Positions 52,649 through 60,958 of a stretch of 64,000 nucleotides of DNA are shown in pieces (the stretch's first letter is position 1; each line of letters opens with the position of its first letter). The stretch comes from Moanibacter sp965226025. GTDB taxonomy: Bacteria; Verrucomicrobiota; Verrucomicrobiia; Opitutales; UBA2987. The notes beneath the pieces are model-generated. The model had not been told where the DNA came from, searched no databases, and saw only the letters and a list, made by a program, of their open reading frames with translations. The position numbers were made by a program, and so were the translations under genes. Location: positions 496,001-560,000 of the forward strand of contig CBDDCD010000003.1 in NCBI GenBank assembly GCA_965226025.1. Reading direction: 5' to 3'.

Positions 52649-52788
52649 TGCTTGTCCTCGAAATCTCTCCTGCCACTTTGGACTGGCAATCGCTTAGGGC
52701 TTCCAGGCTAGATGAACTATTTGCTATTTTCCAGCGTCTCTTAAAAGATCACCTCATTTGGAAGCCCGATTTTTTCACAACCTGAGTT
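52649..52788. promoter_or_regulatory. Divergent promoter region between ctaA and sco
   Basis: 140 bases between two divergent operons of the same pathway; promoters for both must be here. It carries CTTCCAGGCTAG (from 52699), a half of the TAGCCTGG-type palindromes seen elsewhere. No convincing -35/-10 or operator is seen. Confidence 0.35.
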
Positions 52789-53457
52789 TTGAAAATCATC
52801 CTTGTATCTCTCTACCTGCCTTCTCTGGGACTCCTTTTGGTGCCGTTCTCAGATCTATGGGCGACAGGGTCGAACTCGACCGGAGAACTACCGGGCCTCG
52901 ATTCAGTCAGCCGAGATGTCAATGGCCATCTTCGCCAGATAGTCGTATCAAAAGGCCTGGATCCCAGCCTGGGGGTTGGGGAGCGGGTCCCTGATTTCGC
53001 TCTCTTCAATCAAGAGGGAGAAATCACTCGCTTCTATTCTTTTCGGGGTGAGCAGGTAATTATGAGTTTCATCTTCACTCGCTGCGCTATGCTCAGGATG
53101 TGCCCCGCCACGACCAGGCGAATGAAGAATCTTCAGCAAGAGGCGAAAGACGCGGGACTCGGCGACCTTCGGTTTCTTTCGGTTTCTTTCGACCCGGAAT
53201 ATGACTCCCCGGTTATGCTAAAGCAGTACGCCGAGAATTACGAGATCGATACGTCAAACTTTAGTTTTCTGACGGGTCCAAAAAATGTAATCTCGGATGT
53301 TCTGTCCCTCTTCGGCATACGGGTTGATTCCAGGGATGGGACCCTCGACCACTCTATGGCGACCGTCCTGATCGACGATAAAGGTAGAGTTTCATTGATT
53401 CAAGAGGGCCCGCGATGGTCGATGGAGCGGATTTTGGAGAAGCTTAAAGAGGCTTGA
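52789..53457 (+). CDS. Sco1/SenC-family copper chaperone
   Basis: A 222-residue exported thioredoxin-fold protein. N-terminal signal peptide; DFALFNQEGEITRFYSFRGEQ; a Cys pair in FTRCAMLRMCP (CX5C, a variant of the usual CX3C); SVSFDPEYDSP; and the metal-binding His in LDHSMATVLID. Likely delivers copper to the CuA site of subunit II. The start is TTG at 52789. Divergent from the oxidase operon. Confidence 0.9.
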   Translation: MKIILVSLYLPSLGLLLVPFSDLWATGSNSTGELPGLDSVSRDVNGHLRQIVVSKGLDPSLGVGERVPDFALFNQEGEITRFYSFRGEQVIMSFIFTRCAMLRMCPATTRRMKNLQQEAKDAGLGDLRFLSVSFDPEYDSPVMLKQYAENYEIDTSNFSFLTGPKNVISDVLSLFGIRVDSRDGTLDHSMATVLIDDKGRVSLIQEGPRWSMERILEKLKEA

Positions 53458-53565
53458 AGATTGCTATTCGCGTCGATCGCCGAACCATCACTCCACAACA
53501 CGCTCTCCTTATTCATCTGGTAGAGCGATCTCGCCCGGCAGATGGATAGCCCGAAGGAAAGCGGA

Positions 53566-54462
53566 ATGAGAGAGTGGATTCAGGTTTCGGCAATCACGGT
53601 TCCGTTCTGTCTCGCCTACCCATTGCTACGATCGCTTCCCGACACTGAATGCGCGCTCCTGCATTACGATTCTGTGAAAGGTGGGAGCGATTCGAGTGAG
53701 CTCTGCCGCTCCGAAGAGGCCTTTTTTCTCGACCTTGATCGGGTGCGGTTTCCTGTCGAGATGGAATTGGTGACGGAGGGCGAGGTTGAGTTGGGAAAAG
53801 AAGCTCGATTGTCGCTGAGTTTTTCTACCGATGGGGGGAGCCGGATCTACCCGTGGGAGCTAGCCACGGTGCACACGGAGAAAATTCACCTTCTCGCCGT
53901 CGACTCGACTTTGCAGGACTATCATCATGTTCATCCCCGGCCGGTCGCCTCAACCGGTGTGTATTTATTCACGCTGACCCCGAGGCGATCGGGTCCCTAT
54001 ACAATATTTGCGGAAATCGTTCCTCTCGCCAGCAGGTCGGTGGTAATCACAAAGTCGCGGTTCCATGTTTTGGGAGAACAGTTGGGTGAATCTGACCGCC
54101 TACCGACCCTTTCCAGCGAAGTCGGAGACTACCGATTCAAGCTCGATCTTTTATCGGGTTCCGGGCTGCAGGTGGACAAGGTGAACTCCCTACGCCTCAG
54201 GGTAGCCCATCGAAACGACGCCAAGTCGGTCAGGTTGGAGAAAATTATGGGAGCCTACGCCCATATGGTGGCGTTTGACCCGGCGGGAAAGGGATTTGCC
54301 CATATGCATCCAATCAACGAGGGTTCCGGCGTCGGTAGCAACGAGGTACAATTCAGCTTCTCGGTGAGGACCGATCTTCCCGGCCTCTATCGGATCTGGG
54401 CCCAGCTCAAGGCCAATGGAAGGGAGATATTCGCGCCCTTCGATGTCCAAATCGGCGAGTAG
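53566..54462 (+). CDS. Secreted protein with paired His-x-His-Pro motifs
   Basis: A 298-residue protein with a short hydrophobic N-terminus (IQVSAITVPFCLAYPLL) that looks like a signal peptide or membrane anchor, then two similar beta-rich domains. Each ends in a metal-ligand-like motif: HHVHPRP near residue 125 and AHMVAF...FAHMHPIN near 245. FixH/YtkA-style and other periplasmic metal-linked domains show comparable HxHP motifs. Placed after sco, it may take part in copper handling, but no named family is certain. I choose ATG 53566 because AAGGAAA precedes it; 53542 is possible. Confidence 0.65.
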   Translation: MREWIQVSAITVPFCLAYPLLRSLPDTECALLHYDSVKGGSDSSELCRSEEAFFLDLDRVRFPVEMELVTEGEVELGKEARLSLSFSTDGGSRIYPWELATVHTEKIHLLAVDSTLQDYHHVHPRPVASTGVYLFTLTPRRSGPYTIFAEIVPLASRSVVITKSRFHVLGEQLGESDRLPTLSSEVGDYRFKLDLLSGSGLQVDKVNSLRLRVAHRNDAKSVRLEKIMGAYAHMVAFDPAGKGFAHMHPINEGSGVGSNEVQFSFSVRTDLPGLYRIWAQLKANGREIFAPFDVQIGE

Positions 54463-54552
54463 TCGTAATCAGTGGTCATTTAGGTTTCCTGACTTCACTA
54501 CAGCTCGGCTTCCTCTCTCAGAAGATCCCCCAGACTCGCCCTGGGGAGATTC

Positions 54553-56394
54553 CTAGCGGGTATCTGGGAGTTCTCGGTTGGCGATCTCCTGTTTTATTTT
54601 GGCAATGAATTGGTCGGCGGGAAGGGTGCCTTCCATTTTTTTGTTCACGCGGGAGCGTATGGAAACAGTATCTCCTTCGACTTCCTTGGCGCCGATGACG
54701 AGCATATAGGGCACTTTGTCGCTCTCTGCCCGCCGAATTTTGGCGCCGAGTTTATCTGATTGGATATCGACCGAGGCCCGCAGAAGGTTTTCCGATAGGC
54801 GCTCGAGGACGGCGTTGGCGTAGGTATTCTGCTCGTCGGTGATGGGCAATATTCGCACTTGCTCGGGGGAGAGCCAGGTGGGGAAAGAGCCGGCGAAATG
54901 TTCGATGAGCAACCCGACGAAACGCTCCATTGAGCCGAAGGGAGCACGGTGGATCATGACGGGCCGATGTGGCTTGTTATCGGGACCGATGTAGGAGAGA
55001 TCGAATCTCTCGGGTAGGCTGTAATCGAGTTGCACGGTACCGAGTTGCCATTCCCGCCCGATTACGTCGCGGACGACAAAGTCGATCTTGGGTCCGTAAA
55101 AGGCAGCCTCTCCCAGTTCTTCGGAAAAGGGCGCTCCGAGAGTCTTAGCCTCCTCTCTCAAGACACTCTCCGCCTTGTCCCAGAGTTGGGGTTCACCCAC
55201 GTATTGGGACATTTCCGGATCGCGCAGACCAACTCGTACGCGATATTCAATTATCCCCAAGGTATTGAGGATGATCCTGACAAGCTCCAGGCAACCAGAA
55301 AGTTCGGCTTTGACCTGATCATCCGTGCAGAAGAGATGGGCGTCATCCTGGGTGATCCCACGGACCCGGGTCATCCCGGTGAGTTCCCCGGATTTTTCCC
55401 AACGATATACGGTTCCGAATTCGGCCAGCCGGACCGGGAGGTCGCGGTAAGAACGCGGCTGTGAGGAATAGATCTTGATGTGAAAGGGACAGTTCATCGG
55501 CTTGAGGAGGTAACCTTCAATATCGCCGGCCTCGAGGCGGCTTGAGAGTTCCGCACAGGAGCAACCCTCATCCGCCAAGCGATCGATCTCCTCACGACCG
55601 ACCAGGGGAGGGTATTGTGACTCCTTGTAGTAAGGATAGTGGCCGGAAGTGCGAAAGAGTTCCAGCCTGCCGATGTGGGGAGTGATGACCTGCTCGTAGC
55701 CTTGTTTCCTCAACTCTTCCGCGATGAAATTCTGCAACTCCTGGCGAATAATCGTCCCTTTGGGAGTCCAGAGGACTAGGCCCTGTCCAACAGATTCATC
55801 GAGATGAAAGAGTTTGAGATCCTTTCCAATCGTGCGATGGTCACGCAGTCGAGCTTCCTCAAGTTGTCGTAGATAGGCTTCCAATTCCTCCTTCTTTGGG
55901 AAGGCGGTCCCGTAGATGCGTTGAAGTTGCTTGTTCCTTTCGTCTCCCTTATGGTAGGCACCGGCCACGCTGAGGAGTTTGAAGGCTTTGACTTGCTTCG
56001 TGAACCGGACATGGGTTCCGGCGCAAAGGTCCGTGAATTCTCCATTGCGGTAGTAAGTTATGGGTTCGCCATTGGGAATGTCCTCCAACCTTTCGATTTT
56101 GTAGGGTTGGCCGATCTGGTTGAAGAACTGCTCAGCCTCTTCCCTGGTGACTTCGATGCGTTTAAACTGCTGGTTTTCTTTGACGACCTTACGCATCTCC
56201 GTCTCGATACCTTCGAGGTCTTCGGCCGTGAACCTGTGGTCGAGATCGAAATCATAGTAGAATCCGGCATCGGTCGGAGGCCCGATGTCCAGTTTAGCAT
56301 CGGGAAAGAGACGGAAGACCGCCGTCGCCATAATATGGGCGGCGGAGTGGCGTAGTTCCTGCAATGGAGTCATCGTGCTCATCATGTTTGCCAT
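54553..56394 (-). CDS. thrS: Threonyl-tRNA synthetase lacking the TGS domain
   Basis: Charges tRNA-Thr. 613 aa: it begins directly with the editing domain (LRHSAAHIMATAV with its HxxxH, later CAGTHV), so the N-terminal TGS domain of about 60 residues is missing. Class II core: motif 2 FGTVYRWEKSGELTGMTRVRGITQDDAH (outline), the zinc Cys in MNCPFHIK, motif 3 IHRAPFGSMERF. A C-terminal anticodon-binding domain follows. A roughly 30-residue insertion (PPLVGREEIDRLADEG and nearby) lies before the zinc Cys. The ATG at 56394 is the only reasonable start. Confidence 0.96.
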   Translation of the reverse strand: MANMMSTMTPLQELRHSAAHIMATAVFRLFPDAKLDIGPPTDAGFYYDFDLDHRFTAEDLEGIETEMRKVVKENQQFKRIEVTREEAEQFFNQIGQPYKIERLEDIPNGEPITYYRNGEFTDLCAGTHVRFTKQVKAFKLLSVAGAYHKGDERNKQLQRIYGTAFPKKEELEAYLRQLEEARLRDHRTIGKDLKLFHLDESVGQGLVLWTPKGTIIRQELQNFIAEELRKQGYEQVITPHIGRLELFRTSGHYPYYKESQYPPLVGREEIDRLADEGCSCAELSSRLEAGDIEGYLLKPMNCPFHIKIYSSQPRSYRDLPVRLAEFGTVYRWEKSGELTGMTRVRGITQDDAHLFCTDDQVKAELSGCLELVRIILNTLGIIEYRVRVGLRDPEMSQYVGEPQLWDKAESVLREEAKTLGAPFSEELGEAAFYGPKIDFVVRDVIGREWQLGTVQLDYSLPERFDLSYIGPDNKPHRPVMIHRAPFGSMERFVGLLIEHFAGSFPTWLSPEQVRILPITDEQNTYANAVLERLSENLLRASVDIQSDKLGAKIRRAESDKVPYMLVIGAKEVEGDTVSIRSRVNKKMEGTLPADQFIAKIKQEIANRELPDTR

Positions 56395-56418
56395 GGTGTC
56401 TTGTTGGACGGCCTTTCC

Positions 56419-56458
56419 TAAAAAAGAAAAAGCCCCAAAGCGATTCGCTTCCGGGCTT
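56419..56458 (-). terminator. Intrinsic terminator in the thrS leader
   Basis: On the minus strand, AAGCCCGGAAGCG (56458-56446) pairs with CGCTTTGGGGCTT (56442-56430) with a few mismatches around loop AAT, and is followed by TTTTTCTTTTTT. It ends 24 bases before the thrS ATG and 138 bases after the cysS stop. It could end the cysS transcript, or act as an attenuator controlling thrS. Confidence 0.75.
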
Positions 56459-56595
56459 GGCTGAAGTAACTGGGATTCTTTATTGTATGGGCAGATTCAG
56501 ACCATTCCAGAAGTTAAACGGAGGCAGTTGTGGGGGAGGTAGTCTGAAAAGTTGCACGCGTTACTTTAGAGGAGAACAAGAGTCTGTCCAGGGAG

Positions 56596-58020
56596 TCAAG
56601 GGTTTTGCTTATGGATATCGTATCCGTCTTTTCGGTCGAGGATAGTCCAGCCCCTCGACCGAACCTCCTCCCGGAGGGCATCTGCGGTTGCGAAATCTCT
56701 CTGCTTCTTTGAAATCCAGCGCCTTTCCGCGAGAGCGACTATTTCATCGGGGGTGTCGGTATCAGGGGTCGAATCGCTATCGAAGAGCTGGATTCCGAGG
56801 GCGAAGAGCAGTCGACTAAGGTCGGGCAGAGCACTGCTGATGGCGTCCCCTTGTTCCTCGTTAAGCAACTTGAAGAGTGCACCGAGACATTTTGGAGTAT
56901 TGAGGTCCTCATGCAATTCATTCCAGGCGGGATGGAAGATGCCGCAATCTCCGGATCCCTTTTTATGTAGGGTTCCGAATTCTTCCTCCGAGATATTCCG
57001 GCGATGGAGCAGCGGTTTTAGTTTTTTCTCGATTGTATTTATCGCGCTGCGGGCGGATTCCAGTCCGTTGCGAGTGAAATTCAGCGGCTGCCGATAATGG
57101 CCCGAGAGGAGAGTGTATCTGAGAGCCATGGGTGAGAAGCCCATTTGGAGAATTTCGTTAACAGTGTGAATGTTGCCGACGCTCTTGCTCATTTTCTCGC
57201 TTTCCACCCGAAGCATAGCTCCGTGCATCCAGTGTCGGGCAAAGATCCTTCCAGTCGCGGCTTCACTCTGTGCAATTTCATTTTCGTGGTGGGGGAAGCA
57301 GAGGTCGCTTCCCCCTCCGTGTAGATCGAATGATTCCCCGAGGTATTCCATACTCATTGCCGAACATTCAAGGTGCCATCCGGGGCGACCCTCACCCCAA
57401 GGGCTAGGCCAGAAGTTCTCTCCATCGTCGGGTTTGCGGGCCTTCCAGAGAGCGAAATCGGCAACCGACTCGCGATCATAACCGTCCGCCAAATTCAGTC
57501 TCCCTCTGCTGGTGGTCTTCTGCGTACGAAGTTCGCGGTTCTCCAAACGGGAGAGACGGCCGTAATTCTGGAAGGATCCGACGTCGAAGTAGACTGACCC
57601 ATCCTTGGCCTGGTAGCCGTGGCCCTTATCCACCAGCTTCTTGATCAAATGAATCTGCTGAGCGATATGATCCGTCGCCCGAGGTTCATGAGTGGGCGGA
57701 AGTATATTCAATTTCGCGCAGTCTTCGCGAAAAACCTGAATCCATTTCCTCGTGAACGCTTCCAAACCGATCCTTGACTCTTGGCATCGAGCGATGGTTC
57801 TGTCGTCCACATCGGTGAGGTTTCGGACATAGTAAGGATACATGTCGTCCAGCTGAAGCATCCGAAAAAGGATGTCACCCAGAATCATGGTTCGAAAATT
57901 GCCGATGTGGGTCGGCCCGTAAACGGTGGGACCACAGAGGTAGAAACGGAACTGTTTGCCGTCACACGCGCTGAGCGGCCTGATTTCGCGGGATAGAGTA
58001 TCGTAGAGCTTCAGTGCCAT
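56596..58020 (-). CDS. cysS: Cysteinyl-tRNA synthetase
   Basis: Class I synthetase, 474 aa. HIGN (GPTHIGN, residues 38-41), KMSKS in EKMSKSVGN, zinc ligands Cys29 (YLCGPTV), Cys in HLECSAM, His in DLCFPHHENEIAQSE and Glu after it. The C-terminal anticodon-binding part includes ALAERRWISKKQRDFATADALR. Upstream of thrS on the same strand; divergent from hemB. Confidence 0.97.
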   Translation of the reverse strand: MALKLYDTLSREIRPLSACDGKQFRFYLCGPTVYGPTHIGNFRTMILGDILFRMLQLDDMYPYYVRNLTDVDDRTIARCQESRIGLEAFTRKWIQVFREDCAKLNILPPTHEPRATDHIAQQIHLIKKLVDKGHGYQAKDGSVYFDVGSFQNYGRLSRLENRELRTQKTTSRGRLNLADGYDRESVADFALWKARKPDDGENFWPSPWGEGRPGWHLECSAMSMEYLGESFDLHGGGSDLCFPHHENEIAQSEAATGRIFARHWMHGAMLRVESEKMSKSVGNIHTVNEILQMGFSPMALRYTLLSGHYRQPLNFTRNGLESARSAINTIEKKLKPLLHRRNISEEEFGTLHKKGSGDCGIFHPAWNELHEDLNTPKCLGALFKLLNEEQGDAISSALPDLSRLLFALGIQLFDSDSTPDTDTPDEIVALAERRWISKKQRDFATADALREEVRSRGWTILDRKDGYDIHKQNP

Positions 58021-58111
58021 CTTTTCAGCCGGCGCTCGAAATCAAAAGATCCGACAGAGACAAACGAGATATTGGACGCAACAGAAGGCTGTCCAAGAAA
58101 AAAATTGCCTA

Positions 58112-58225
58112 AGAATCTGTGGGCCTTAGTGCTGGTGACCATATTTACGTTGACGTTTGCTTGGGTACTCCCACTGAGCGGAACCGATGTAACTACCGAC
58201 ACAAGCACTAAGGCTTACAGATTCT
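58112..58225. repeat. 114-bp inverted-repeat element between cysS and hemB
   Basis: AGAATCTGTGGGCCTTAGTGCT (58112-58133) and AGCACTAAGGCTTACAGATTCT (58204-58225) pair at 20 of 22 positions, spacer 70 bases. The right arm ends four bases before the hemB ATG and leaves no Shine-Dalgarno. The arms share the TCTGT/ACAGA centre of the dispersed repeat. Either a MITE-like insertion or an mRNA hairpin over the hemB start. Confidence 0.7.
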
Positions 58226-58229
58226 ACTT

Positions 58230-59234
58230 ATGGTCAAAGATAGCAAATATAAGATACAGAGGAGGCCAAGGCGGCTGCGGCGTTCCAGCGGTATTCGGGC
58301 GCTGGTTCAAGAAACATACCTACAGAAATCCGACCTCATCATGCCCCTTTTTGTTATTGATGGGGGGGGCCCCCGCCAGGAGATTGGTTCCATGCCGGGC
58401 CAATTTCGGCTCAATGTGGGTGATCTTGCTCGCGAATGCGAAAGCCTCCTCTCCCTCGGAGTCCATGCGGTTGCCTTTTTCCCGGCGCTAGAATCCTCCT
58501 CCAAGGACGAAGACGGCACCGAGGCTCTAAGCGAAGACACCTTGATTCTACGAGCGGTCCGGGCCGTAAAAGAGGTTGTCCCGGAAATCATCATAATCAC
58601 CGATGTGGCCCTGGATCCGTATACAAGCCACGGGCACGATGGGGTATTGAATGAATCGAGAACGGATGTGGACAACGACCGGACTGTTTCGATATTGACG
58701 GAAATGGCAAAGCTGAACGCTTCCGCTGGAGTGGATTTCGTCGCCCCGTCAGACATGATGGACGGCAGGATAGGGGCAATAAGAGACGCTTTGGATGAGT
58801 CGGGGTTCGAAGAGACCGGTATTATCTCCTACTCTGCCAAGTTTGCCTCGTCCTATTATGGTCCCTTTCGCGATGCGGTCGGTAGCGCCCAAGCGGCGGG
58901 CACTCGATTGCTCGGCAAGCATACCTATCAACTAAATCCGGCCAATCGCCGAGAGGCCCGGGTGGAGACGAAATTGGATGAGAGGGAGTCGGCCGATGTT
59001 CTGATGGTTAAACCCGCGGGCCCCTATCTCGACATCATACGGGAGCTTAGGTCCGGAACCGATCTACCGGTAGCCGCCTATCAAGTATCCGGAGAATATT
59101 CCCAGATTCAGGCAGCAGCACAAAAGGGTTGGCTTGATCGGGAGAAATGTAGGGATGAATCCCTTTTGGCCATCAAAAGGGCGGGAGCCGACCTAATATT
59201 CACCTATTTTGCCAGGGAAGTGGCGGAAGGCTGA
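58230..59234 (+). CDS. hemB: Delta-aminolevulinic acid dehydratase (porphobilinogen synthase)
   Basis: Joins two aminolevulinate molecules into porphobilinogen, an early step in haem synthesis. 334 aa. RPRRLRRS near the N-terminus, the active-site lysines in SYSAKFASSYYGPFRDA and LMVKPAGPYLDII, and DVALDPYTSHGHDGV, which lacks the Cys-rich zinc site of the eukaryotic type and fits the Mg-dependent class. It ends LIFTYFAREVAEG. The 5' side lies against the inverted-repeat element. Confidence 0.96.
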   Translation: MVKDSKYKIQRRPRRLRRSSGIRALVQETYLQKSDLIMPLFVIDGGGPRQEIGSMPGQFRLNVGDLARECESLLSLGVHAVAFFPALESSSKDEDGTEALSEDTLILRAVRAVKEVVPEIIIITDVALDPYTSHGHDGVLNESRTDVDNDRTVSILTEMAKLNASAGVDFVAPSDMMDGRIGAIRDALDESGFEETGIISYSAKFASSYYGPFRDAVGSAQAAGTRLLGKHTYQLNPANRREARVETKLDERESADVLMVKPAGPYLDIIRELRSGTDLPVAAYQVSGEYSQIQAAAQKGWLDREKCRDESLLAIKRAGADLIFTYFAREVAEG

Positions 59235-59278
59235 ATCGACCGCTTTGGGGAACCGGTCTTCGCCATCATCCTGGAGCT

Positions 59279-59307
59279 GCTCGGCTGAGCGACTAGGAAG
59301 ATGTCGG
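59279..59307 (-). repeat. Dispersed palindromic repeat, copy 6
   Basis: Minus-strand core CCGACATCTTCCTA (59307-59294) followed by a small hairpin GCTC-AGCC-GAGC (59290-59279). The core is identical to copy 1. Located downstream of hemB. Confidence 0.65.
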
Positions 59308-59378
59308 TGGTAAAATCGGCCTCGGTCTACAAATGAACCCAAATGTTTCGAGCACCACGCAAACTCGCCAAGCGAATT

Positions 59379-59392
59379 CCGACAGATTCCTG
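59379..59392 (+). repeat. Dispersed repeat core, copy 7
   Basis: CCGACAGATTCCTG, differing at one position from the core in the 50557-50663 element, directly abutting the stop codon of the SLBB lipoprotein gene. Confidence 0.55.
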
Positions 59393-59983
59393 CTACAGCC
59401 TACGAGGGACATTGAGGCTATCTCCTGGAAAGACCTTAAAGTCCCTGGCCGGGTTTCTCAGTGCGAGTTTGGCGTCGACGACGTAGGTTCGCTCGTCACG
59501 AGTCAAAATAACAGCGGTTTTCTTCCCGAATACGCTGAATCCACCGGCTTCCTGAATGGCGGTGGTGAGGGTGAGATTCGGACTCCACAATACCCGGCCC
59601 GGACGCACTACTTCACCTCCGACGTGGATAAATCGTTGCGCGATGGTTACAGAAACATCGATCGATGGATAGATCTTTTGATCGACATACATCTTCTCGA
59701 TCTTGCGGGCCAATACCGACTCCGTGTTGCCGGACGCTCCTACCGTTCCAATAAAAGGCAGGGTGATACTACCCTGGTCGTCGACTTGAACACTGATGCT
59801 GTTCGGATCCGGAATGCTCTGGAGATTGACGATTATAGCGTCCCCCGAACGCATGCCGATTGAACGGGGAGTGGGGATGTTCGCCACCGGGACCCGGGAG
59901 GGCTCTCCGCATCCTGCGATAAAGCCGACAACAAGGAGCAGGAGTAGCCCAACCGCAGGATCAATAGAATCGCTCGACATCAT
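59393..59983 (-). CDS. Polysaccharide export lipoprotein (Wza-like, SLBB)
   Basis: A 196-residue exported lipoprotein: hydrophobic signal ending in FIAGC, then a poly_export domain (SIGMRSGDAIIVNLQ, DDQGSITLPFIGTV, LARKIEKMY) and one SLBB domain (IHVGGEVVRPGRVLW, LTTAIQEAGGF), ending FKVFPGDSLNVPRR. Such proteins form the outer-membrane channel for capsule or exopolysaccharide. It is shorter than Wza (no C-terminal barrel helix), the size of many single-SLBB exporters. It is intact, unlike the polysaccharide genes at 27.5-34.6 kb. Confidence 0.9.
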   Translation of the reverse strand: MMSSDSIDPAVGLLLLLVVGFIAGCGEPSRVPVANIPTPRSIGMRSGDAIIVNLQSIPDPNSISVQVDDQGSITLPFIGTVGASGNTESVLARKIEKMYVDQKIYPSIDVSVTIAQRFIHVGGEVVRPGRVLWSPNLTLTTAIQEAGGFSVFGKKTAVILTRDERTYVVDAKLALRNPARDFKVFPGDSLNVPRRL

Positions 59984-60033
59984 AACAGAGGGATGCTTAG
60001 AGGAGCGACGGTATTGCTTGGTAGGGGCGAAGT

Positions 60034-60816
60034 CTACTTCTTTCGGGGACGACCACGTTTTGCTTTTGGCTTTTCCTTGGATTCATCCGCAGGATCGTCG
60101 GCCTTTTCGCCTTCCCCGCTCTCCTCATCAATGTCCTCCACCTTCCCGTCATGCTCCTCGTCCCATTTCATGGTCTCATCTTCCTCGATCTTTTCCTCCT
60201 CAGCCTCGGGAAGGTCAGGGAAATCCTCGAAGTCCTGGGATTTCGAACCGGCCGTTTCGGCTTCATCGACGAGATCGAGTTCAAAACCCTTAGGAACGTA
60301 CTCCAGAATAGCGGTCACTTCGGTAAAAAAGTGGACCGCTCGACCTTCAATAAAGTCGTTATTTTGGCGTTCGCGGATCTCTTCCTCCAATTCATCAATC
60401 GTTAGATTGTGCTCTAAGTCGATCAGGTCATTGAGGAGCTTGACTCGGAATTTCGTAATCTGGTCGAGAAAGTCGGCGTAGGGGCCCTTCTCTTCATCCA
60501 TTATATCGGGGAGAGCAAATAGGTGTTCGTCCGAATGAATGAGAGAGTCTTTGGTTCGGACAAGGTGGACGCGATTCTCCTTGAGGGCCTTATCGATCTT
60601 GAACTTGAAAAAGACGGAATCCAGAATCTCCGGATCGAAGCCGTATTCTCGCAAAGGTTCACAGAGATCGATGATGTGAGAGATCTGCCGTGGGTCGATG
60701 ATGCCGAGCCCGTCGACATCCCAGTGGACGTCGTCACTGATCTGCTCGACCCACCAATTTACATCAGTTCCCAGTCGAATGATTGACCAGTCCAGAAGAG
60801 GGCTCGGATTCGGCAT
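60034..60816 (-). CDS. Unknown acidic protein with AT-hook-like C-terminus
   Basis: A 260-residue soluble protein not recognised. Residues 1-165 look like an ordered, helical domain with many charged residues (LGTDVNWWVEQIS, ITKFRVKLLNDLIDLEHNL, EGRAVHFFTEVTAILEYVPKG). After residue 170 comes a long Glu/Asp-rich disordered stretch, ending in KAKRGRPRKK, which contains the RGRP core of AT-hooks. It could bind AT-rich DNA or RNA. Divergent from pyrD. Confidence 0.75.
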   Translation of the reverse strand: MPNPSPLLDWSIIRLGTDVNWWVEQISDDVHWDVDGLGIIDPRQISHIIDLCEPLREYGFDPEILDSVFFKFKIDKALKENRVHLVRTKDSLIHSDEHLFALPDIMDEEKGPYADFLDQITKFRVKLLNDLIDLEHNLTIDELEEEIRERQNNDFIEGRAVHFFTEVTAILEYVPKGFELDLVDEAETAGSKSQDFEDFPDLPEAEEEKIEEDETMKWDEEHDGKVEDIDEESGEGEKADDPADESKEKPKAKRGRPRKK

Positions 60817-60958
60817 GTTAAGATTCCCGTGCGAAATAAAAGGGAGGTTTACTTGGAATGGAGACTTCCTAGAGAGTATGGATACGCATGAAGCAGCTTT
60901 TGAAAGTAATCCTTTCGTAAATTTTCGACTCCATTTAAAGGATTAAATTCAAAAATTT

